From Tetramitus jugosus (Eukaryota > Heterolobosea > Eutetramitea > Acrasida > Vahlkampfiidae), in NCBI GenBank assembly GCA_937625935.1, contig OW569390.1, positions 62,001-126,000 on the forward strand: 64,000 nucleotides of DNA. Reading direction: 5' to 3'. Below the pieces are notes generated by a model. It searched no databases. It was not told the DNA's origin and saw only the letters and a program-made list of their open reading frames with translations. The position numbers and the translations under genes were made by a program. Position 1 is the first letter of the stretch, and each line of letters starts with the position of its first letter. Of the stretch, positions 58,590-64,000 are shown piece by piece.

Positions 58590-60024
58590 TCAATTATGCA
58601 TGAGGTTCAGCTTTTCATCTTTTTCACACTCGATCAACCACCCCACTATAGTTTCACCCTTGTATGTATAGTGAAGAGTCGATATTAAGTTTAAGAGAGG
58701 TGGTAAGCTATGAGAAGATCCAACGAAATTTGGATTAGCTCCATTCTTCGCAAGGAATTGAAACATGTTGCGGGGGATACCACCAGAGATAATTCTGTCA
58801 AATATCGGCAAGTTGTTCAGTTCTCCTCCGGCAGCCAACAGCAACTCCATGCACTGCATTGCCTGTGGTTTCACTCGATATTCATCCTTGATGAGCAGTG
58901 ATAGGAAAGGATTATTTTGATCGTCGAAGGTATTTTTCATTCACAATCCCTGTGAATAAAAGTAGTGGATCAACTCATATGGGGTCGATGATGACTTAGA
59001 TTTCATGGTCAAACTATAGATATGATCTGAGAGGGTTGATACATCGATTTCATACTTACTGATGATCGATTTGATCCAAGACAGTTTGCAATCCAGAGCA
59101 TTCTCGATTGTTGTGACAGATACACTGGACGGGAGTTCAACACTGCTACAATCATTTCTTTTCTATTTGGCTCGTAAACTTCTTTGAGGATAAGGTCCAC
59201 CATATCAATACAGACATACTCCTTGATGGCCATAGAAAGAGGAAGGGAACTCGCCAGTGCATCCTCGCTCGTCTTATCTCGATCAAATAACAATTTCTTT
59301 TGAGCAGATTTGTCCTGAATAAGACTTTGGTTGTACAAAGGGATAAATTCCTTCAAACTCTCCAAATTCCGAATGTTGATTACTTCTAATAGTGGCGTCA
59401 TACCATCTCCTTCTCCAATTGAATTCACATGATACTTGTTTATGAGTTGCTTGAGTATTTGAATGATTCTTTGTACTTAAGGCTCAGCAGCTTCTCTTTT
59501 GTCAAGATCTTTCTTTAGGAAGATTGCCTGTAGGAAGGAGGAAATAAAACTTGTGGCACGGTCCTTGCCACTCCATAGAAGAGTCTCTTGATGCTCAATT
59601 CTTCTCTTCCTTTCTTCTTCATATTTGAACTTACTTAAATCATTGTTTATCACAGCTTCTTCAAACAGCACAAACAAGTCTCTGATCGACTTTGCAACCT
59701 TAATTCGCTCCACGATATCATTCATTGGAGATCTCAACCTTCGAACCACCCCATAGGAGTACAATTTTTTCAAACTATAATAAACTGAATAAGCAATCTG
59801 AGTCTTTTCATTTTCTGTTGCTTTATCTTCTTCTTTTCTTTGTCGTTGAATAATCTTTCCATCAGTTTATCTTGATTCCGCCGTTGTCTGTTCAATCCGT
59901 CAATCACCTTATCATACTTATTCTTGCCATATTTTTTCAGATCAGCAATCTCACTGAGCAGGAAATACTTGATTTGAGTCATCCAGATGAACATGTTGTC
60001 AATTGACTGTGGAGTGAAGAACAT
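58590..60024 (-). pseudogene. Ankyrin-repeat-type gene broken by several frameshifts
   Basis: Reading from the ATG at 60024: MFFTPQSIDNMFIWMTQIKY and a Lys-rich helix; a shift at about 59840; then KLYSYGVVRRLRSPM, IVERIKVAKSIRDLFVLFEE; a stop at 59477; then EGDGMTPLLEVINIRNLESL, a first ankyrin-like unit (59428-59009), another shift, and a last segment with CMELLLAAGGELNNLP, FQFLAKNGANPNFVG (58940-58590). The TPLLEVI and LLLAAGG patterns are ankyrin-like. At least four interruptions are needed, none with splice signals that fit. The 5' half lies in a large inverted repeat; a second broken copy begins at 63549. The same indels are not shared, so the two copies decayed separately. Confidence 0.6.
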
Positions 60025-61459
60025 GTAAGAAGCAGAGATCTCACTGAACCAAGACCGACAAAGGATGAGAGTTCAGGCAGACAATCGAATGGGAGATGAG
60101 CCAATTATATCATTGTTCGTTCGGGCCTTGTCTTATATATATTTGAATACTAAACTCCAATTTTGCATTAAGTGTTTGAATGAAAATAATTTCTGTCCAG
60201 AAATGAAGTTGAGAGAGGACATTTTTTAATCAGTGTACACACTTATAGCACGTATATTTTGTCCAGGTTTTATTCCTCTGAAGCAGCAAGAACCCCTGTT
60301 CGATAGTGGACTTCAACATCAACCAAAAATTCTCCCACAACCATCACATGAATATTATCCATAGAATTCCCAATCAAACAACATCCCAGAGAACCTTGGG
60401 TAAAAGAGTCAATGTTGCAAACATACTTGTTCGAAAGGTACACTCTTGATTTGGAACATAACCGGGATGAATATCAGAGATCCTTAATCTTTCTGGATTT
60501 TACACGAGACAATAAAAATTTTTACACTAAGGAAAGGATACAACGACAAGTCGTCCCAATTCAACCAAATGGACCTAATATTTCTGTTCTACACTCATAA
60601 ATATGGATCAATACATAGATTAACACAGAATCGTGGATCCGAATGTACAGCGAGCGAAATACATAGAGGGGTAAAATTAATCAACAGACCGATCGTTTGA
60701 ATGAATCATTCTTCATATACCTGATAGAAAAATGAGCGCACTATTGGAGATACAGAATCACAGAGAAATTCATAACAATACTGACTCCAATAGGGACAGG
60801 AGGGAAAAAACATGGGACATGACCCATTCATTTTTCATACTATTTCTTTTCAACTGGATGAATTGTTCGAAGTCAGTGACGATAAAAATATTTTGGCCGA
60901 ATTTCAATATGAACATGTCGAATATTGTGTTGCTCACTGTACGTCAAAGTAGAGAAGAGGCTAAACACCAGAATAAACGGTCTCGGATTTTTTGACTGCC
61001 TAGTGAGGTGAATACAAGTCATCCCTCTTTCTACTGTTCTTCTTGTTGATTCCAGGACCGGACCAAGATACAGAAAAATCCTTTTAAGACCCTGTAAGTA
61101 GGACAGCTCTAGCCTACGTCTAGGATTAAATTTTGACAGAAATTCTTTTACAAGCTCTTTGGAGATATCCTCCTCCCATTCCCATATTGACCTAGTTCCT
61201 TTTTGGATTTACGAAACCTGGATTTAACATGGATGTGCTTTGACTTCCTTTTTCGGGACCAAATTTGAGGTTGAATGTTCGACCACTCACAGACGAAGTT
61301 AGTAAAGCTCTGTCAAATTATCTTCATCTGCATCTTCTCTACGATGTGTGTCTTTGAAATAGAGCGAAGTAGGAGTTTGGTAAACCGAATTCTTATCGTA
61401 AATGTGTCTGTTAGTGAAAACTACATTCAAAAGAACAATTCAACCATAGATAATTAAAA

Positions 61460-61765
61460 ATGAACAACACGTGCATGACATTTCTCATGGATATCGAGAC
61501 TATCCATGAGAAATATCTCAAAGGAGGATGTCAGTACAAGGTCGTCAAAAAAGTAGCGGAAGATTCCTTTGTGCGTAGCTCTCAGCTCGGAAAGATGCTA
61601 AAAGAAAGTGTAAATCATCTCTCTGATGTACTCTTGGAAAGTGAACATCAAAGAACCGACCAGAAAGCGCTCCTACATGAAAATCAATGCTTGAATCCAG
61701 GACGACCATTGAATTTCCCGCCAGACCAGCTTGTTTCGCGCCCTAAACTAGCACACTTTGTGTGA
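61460..61765 (+). CDS. Small hypothetical protein inside the inverted repeat
   Basis: 101 aa with an ATG at 61460. It contains a Cys near the start, a Lys-rich helix (YKVVKKVAEDSFVRSSQLGK), LKESVNHLSDVLLESEHQ and a Pro-rich end. It lies in the part of the left arm with no counterpart in the right arm, so it is an insertion or was deleted from the other arm. Its first codons overlap a 14-bp hairpin. No family recognised; could be chance. Confidence 0.3.
   Translation: MNNTCMTFLMDIETIHEKYLKGGCQYKVVKKVAEDSFVRSSQLGKMLKESVNHLSDVLLESEHQRTDQKALLHENQCLNPGRPLNFPPDQLVSRPKLAHFV
61480..61514. repeat. Perfect 14-bp hairpin
   Basis: ATTTCTCATGGATA and TATCCATGAGAAAT flank a 7-nt loop (TCGAGAC). It lies near the centre of the large inverted repeat, within the left arm's unmatched segment. 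Possible end of a mobile element, or a recombination or terminator-like structure. Confidence 0.75.
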
Positions 61766-61791
61766 AACAGCAGAACCTTTATTTTCTCTCC

Positions 61792-62415
61792 TACAACCTC
61801 GACATTGATAGGTCCGCCAGGATTTTCTTTTCAATCCTTGAGAAAAAGAACCCTTTCAATTGACCGCACCTCCTCCTCAACCCATACTATCATACAAAAT
61901 TCTTTCAATCATCAGATCTGAGAAAAAACACTTGAGGAAATCGAGCTCCGTATAACAATTTCCGATATTCTCGGAGAAAAAATTGATCGGTCAGATCAAG
62001 TCCAAAACATAGGTCGGAAGGGATATAGCATGTATGGAAAATTGTGCTTGAAATCTAAATGACGTCTGCATAGAGGAAAAACAGTCACCGTGAAAGGTAA
62101 GTATGTCAGAAATAGAATGATTGGAAACACCGCTGTCTAGTGGATATCAGTTTAATACATTTTAATGAATCACAATCATACTTTGCTTGTTTGTAACACA
62201 CGATAATCGAAATTTTATTATTCCAAAGTTTCTTCTTAATAATTCGTTTCAATTGGCGGACTCTCATCTATAACGATCCATGTTTACTCAGATTCCTCTT
62301 CTGTTGTTTCAAGGTTGAACAATGCTGTTCGGGCTGTTTCTTCATCAAAACTGGAACATTTCAATATTTTGATATCCTTGTTCAAAAATTTTCGGAGAAA
62401 ATTTCGGGGTTATTT
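61792..62415. other. Spacer between the arms of the inverted repeat
   Basis: About 620 bp unique sequence at the centre of the palindrome. No open frame of note, no RNA and no transposase-like content was seen. Long enough to make the palindrome stable in cloning. Confidence 0.5.
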
Positions 62416-64000
62416 GAAAGAAAATAAAGGTTCTGCTGTTTCACAGAAAGTATACTTTTTTTGGATGAATCTTCCAATAGCTATTTTTTGACGATCGTTT
62501 TGCACTGAGTAACAAATAGGACACATAAAAACCCAATGAGCTCCGCATTTGGATTTTAGGATCTTTTTGTATAGAAAAAGCATTTTTACCATCTGTCAAA
62601 ACCTAATCCCTGGGCTTGAGCTGTTCTACTTATAGGGTCTTTAAAACGGTTTTTCTGTATCTTTTCCGGTTTTGGAATCAAGAAGAAGGACAGTAGAAAG
62701 AGGGATGAGTGAGCAACACAATATTCGACATGTTAATATTGAAATTCGGCCAAAATATCTTTATCGTCACTGACTTCGGACACTTCATCCAGTTGGAAAG
62801 AAAGAGCATGAAACATAAATGGTTCTTTCTGTCCCTATTAGAGTCATTATTGTTATGAATTTTTCTGTGATTCTGTATCTCCATAGTGCAATCATTTATC
62901 TATCAAGTATATGAAGAATGATTCATTCAAAAGATCTATCTGTTGATTAACCTTACCCCGCTATGTATTTCGCTCGCTGTACATTCGGATTCATGATTTT
63001 GTGTTAATCTCTATGTATTAGGAGTGCGCCTTTACCTTTCGAACAAGTATGTTTGCAACATTGACTCGTATCCAAGGTTCTCTGGGATGTTGTTTGATTG
63101 GATATTATTCATGTGATAGTGTCGTGGGAGAATTTTTGGTTGATGTTGAAGTCCACTACCACCTTGATGTGATGAAATTATTCATTCTCATTTAGTTGTA
63201 TTACCGTGTATGATGGTTTTCTGTCTTTTCACACTTTCTTGCTAATTTGATCCAGTTATTGAATCTAGTCTCTTCGTAACAGTTATCGAACAGGGGTTCT
63301 TGCTGCTTCAGAGGAATAAAACCTGGACAAAATATACGTGCTATAAGTGTGTACACTGATTAAAAAATGTCCTCTCAACTTCATTTCTGGACAGAAATTA
63401 TTTTCATTCAAACACTTAATGCAAAATTGGAGTTTAGTATTCGCTAGGCCCGAACGAACAATGATATAATTGGCTCATCTCCCATTCGATTGTCTGCCTG
63501 ACCTCTCCTCCTTTGTCGATCTTGGTTCAGGAGATCTCTGCTTCTTACATGTTCCTCACTCCACAGTCAATTGACAACATCACAAGGTGCCATGTTCATC
63601 CGGATGACTCAAATCAAGTATTTCCTGCTCACTGAGCTTGCTGATCTGAAAAAAATATGGCAAGAATAAGTATGATAAGGTGATTGACGGATTGAATGGA
63701 CATACGGTGGAATCAGGATAAACTGATGGAAAGATTAAGGTTGCGCATACAACGACAAAGAAAAGAAGAAGATAGAGTAATAGATAATGAAGAGATTCTG
63801 ATTGCTTATTCAGTTTATTATAGTTTGAAACAATTGTACTCTTATTGGGTTCGAAGGTTGAGATCTCCAATGAAGGATATCGTGGAGCGAATTAAGGTTG
63901 CAAAGTCGATCAGAGACTTGTTTGTGCTGTTTGAAGAAGCTGTGATAAACAATGATTTAAGTACGTTCAAGTATGAAGAAGAAAGGAAGAGAAGAATCGA
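62416..64000. repeat. Right arm of the large inverted repeat (continues beyond the window)
   Basis: Reverse complement of the left arm, with the same order of landmarks: TTCTGCTGTTTCACA at 62431-62445, the AGAATGATTCATTC region near 62910, ACAGGGGTTCTTGCTGCTTC at 63290, and the ankyrin-gene start at 63549. It is shorter than the left arm because of several deletions. No end is reached before base 64000. Confidence 0.9.
63549..64000 (+). pseudogene. Second broken copy of the ankyrin-type gene (partial, runs off the edge)
   Basis: Starts with the ATG at 63549 and MFLTPQSIDN as in the left copy, then a 10-bp insertion (ACAAGGTGCC at about 63583) breaks the frame. Another extra A sits in the AAAAAAATATGG run. 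From about 63750 a good frame resumes with EEDRVIDNEEILIAYSVYYS, LKQLYSYWVRRLRSPM and IVERIKVAKSIRDLFVLFEE to the window end. This right-hand copy preserves IAYSVYYSLK continuous with LYSYW, which shows how the left copy was originally joined. The gene is incomplete here only because the window stops. Confidence 0.65.

Larger units (their letters stand above)
59595..61791. repeat. Left arm of a large inverted repeat
   Basis: The reverse complement of this segment matches 62416..64000. Near-identical stretches: 60176-60305 against 63285-63412 (a two-base CT indel only), 61761-61791 against 62416-62445 (one mismatch), and the coding part around 59600-60030. The left arm carries extra DNA relative to the right: about 150 bp around 60440-60600, about 70 bp around 60945-61020, and roughly 450 bp around 61150-61760. 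The outer limit is unknown because the right arm is cut by the window edge. Confidence 0.9.

Noticed and set aside
1-64000. CRISPR arrays, insertion sequences or reverse transcriptase
   Set aside because: No regularly spaced short repeats, no transposase or RT motifs were seen; the only long repeats are the LRR array and the terminal palindrome.

Overview
The window looks like nuclear DNA of a free-living protist, most likely a heterolobosean amoeba of the Naegleria type. This is inferred: genes are dense and mostly single-exon, introns are short (about 60-150 nt, usually GTATGT or GTAAGT to TAG/CAG), the standard code is used, and Asn/Gln/Thr-rich tracts are common. The leucine-rich repeat style (HLTGIHTLDMS), F-box and RCC1 families match what I remember of Naegleria. 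No prokaryotic operons, CRISPR array or convincing tRNA were seen. Nine multi-exon models were rebuilt by hand, and in every one the phases add up to a whole number of codons.

Layout, 0-17 kb: a small two-exon unknown gene; a DUF789 protein with a huge Asn-rich N-terminus; APC5 of the anaphase-promoting complex; a CLAMP/C1a-32-like ciliary protein; a Gfo/Idh/MocA oxidoreductase; the ER protein Asterix; a three-exon unknown gene; a 5'-truncated frame; a membrane protein resembling only the N-terminus of Na,K-ATPase beta; dUTPase with a dUTPase remnant beside it; the mitochondrial calcium-uptake regulator MICU; and UFM1, whose start codon is interrupted by an intron.

17-40 kb: a secreted or surface protein, an F-box/Arf-like GTPase fusion, a PAP2-family protein with altered active-site residues, a large SAM-like/P-loop protein of Crinkler type, an Artemis-like nuclease, an EamA transporter, a coiled-coil protein with a discoidin-like head, an LRR protein with 13 tandem 66-bp units, a GUP1-like MBOAT, VPS33, an F-box/WD40 protein and a small two-helix membrane protein.

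40-57 kb: a gene with an in-frame TGA, an aldo-keto reductase, two secreted proteins sharing a cysteine module, an acidic HMG-box-like/F-box protein, a frameshifted paralogue of the two-helix membrane protein, a possible 5S-rRNA-like element, a DUF4097-like surface protein, flotillin, a LONRF-type RING/LON protein, a truncated GT31 glycosyltransferase and a broken RCC1 gene.

57-64 kb is a different landscape: decayed genes and a very large inverted repeat (about 59.6-61.8 kb against 62.4-64.0 kb, continuing past the right edge) that carries two frameshifted copies of an ankyrin-type gene. Housekeeping functions cover cell cycle (APC5, F-box proteins), vesicle and lipid traffic (VPS33, flotillin, MBOAT, PAP2), organelle calcium (MICU), UFMylation, nucleotide hygiene (dUTPase) and DNA repair (Artemis-like). 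Neighbours are not functionally grouped, but divergent pairs with 125-200 bp between start codons are frequent.
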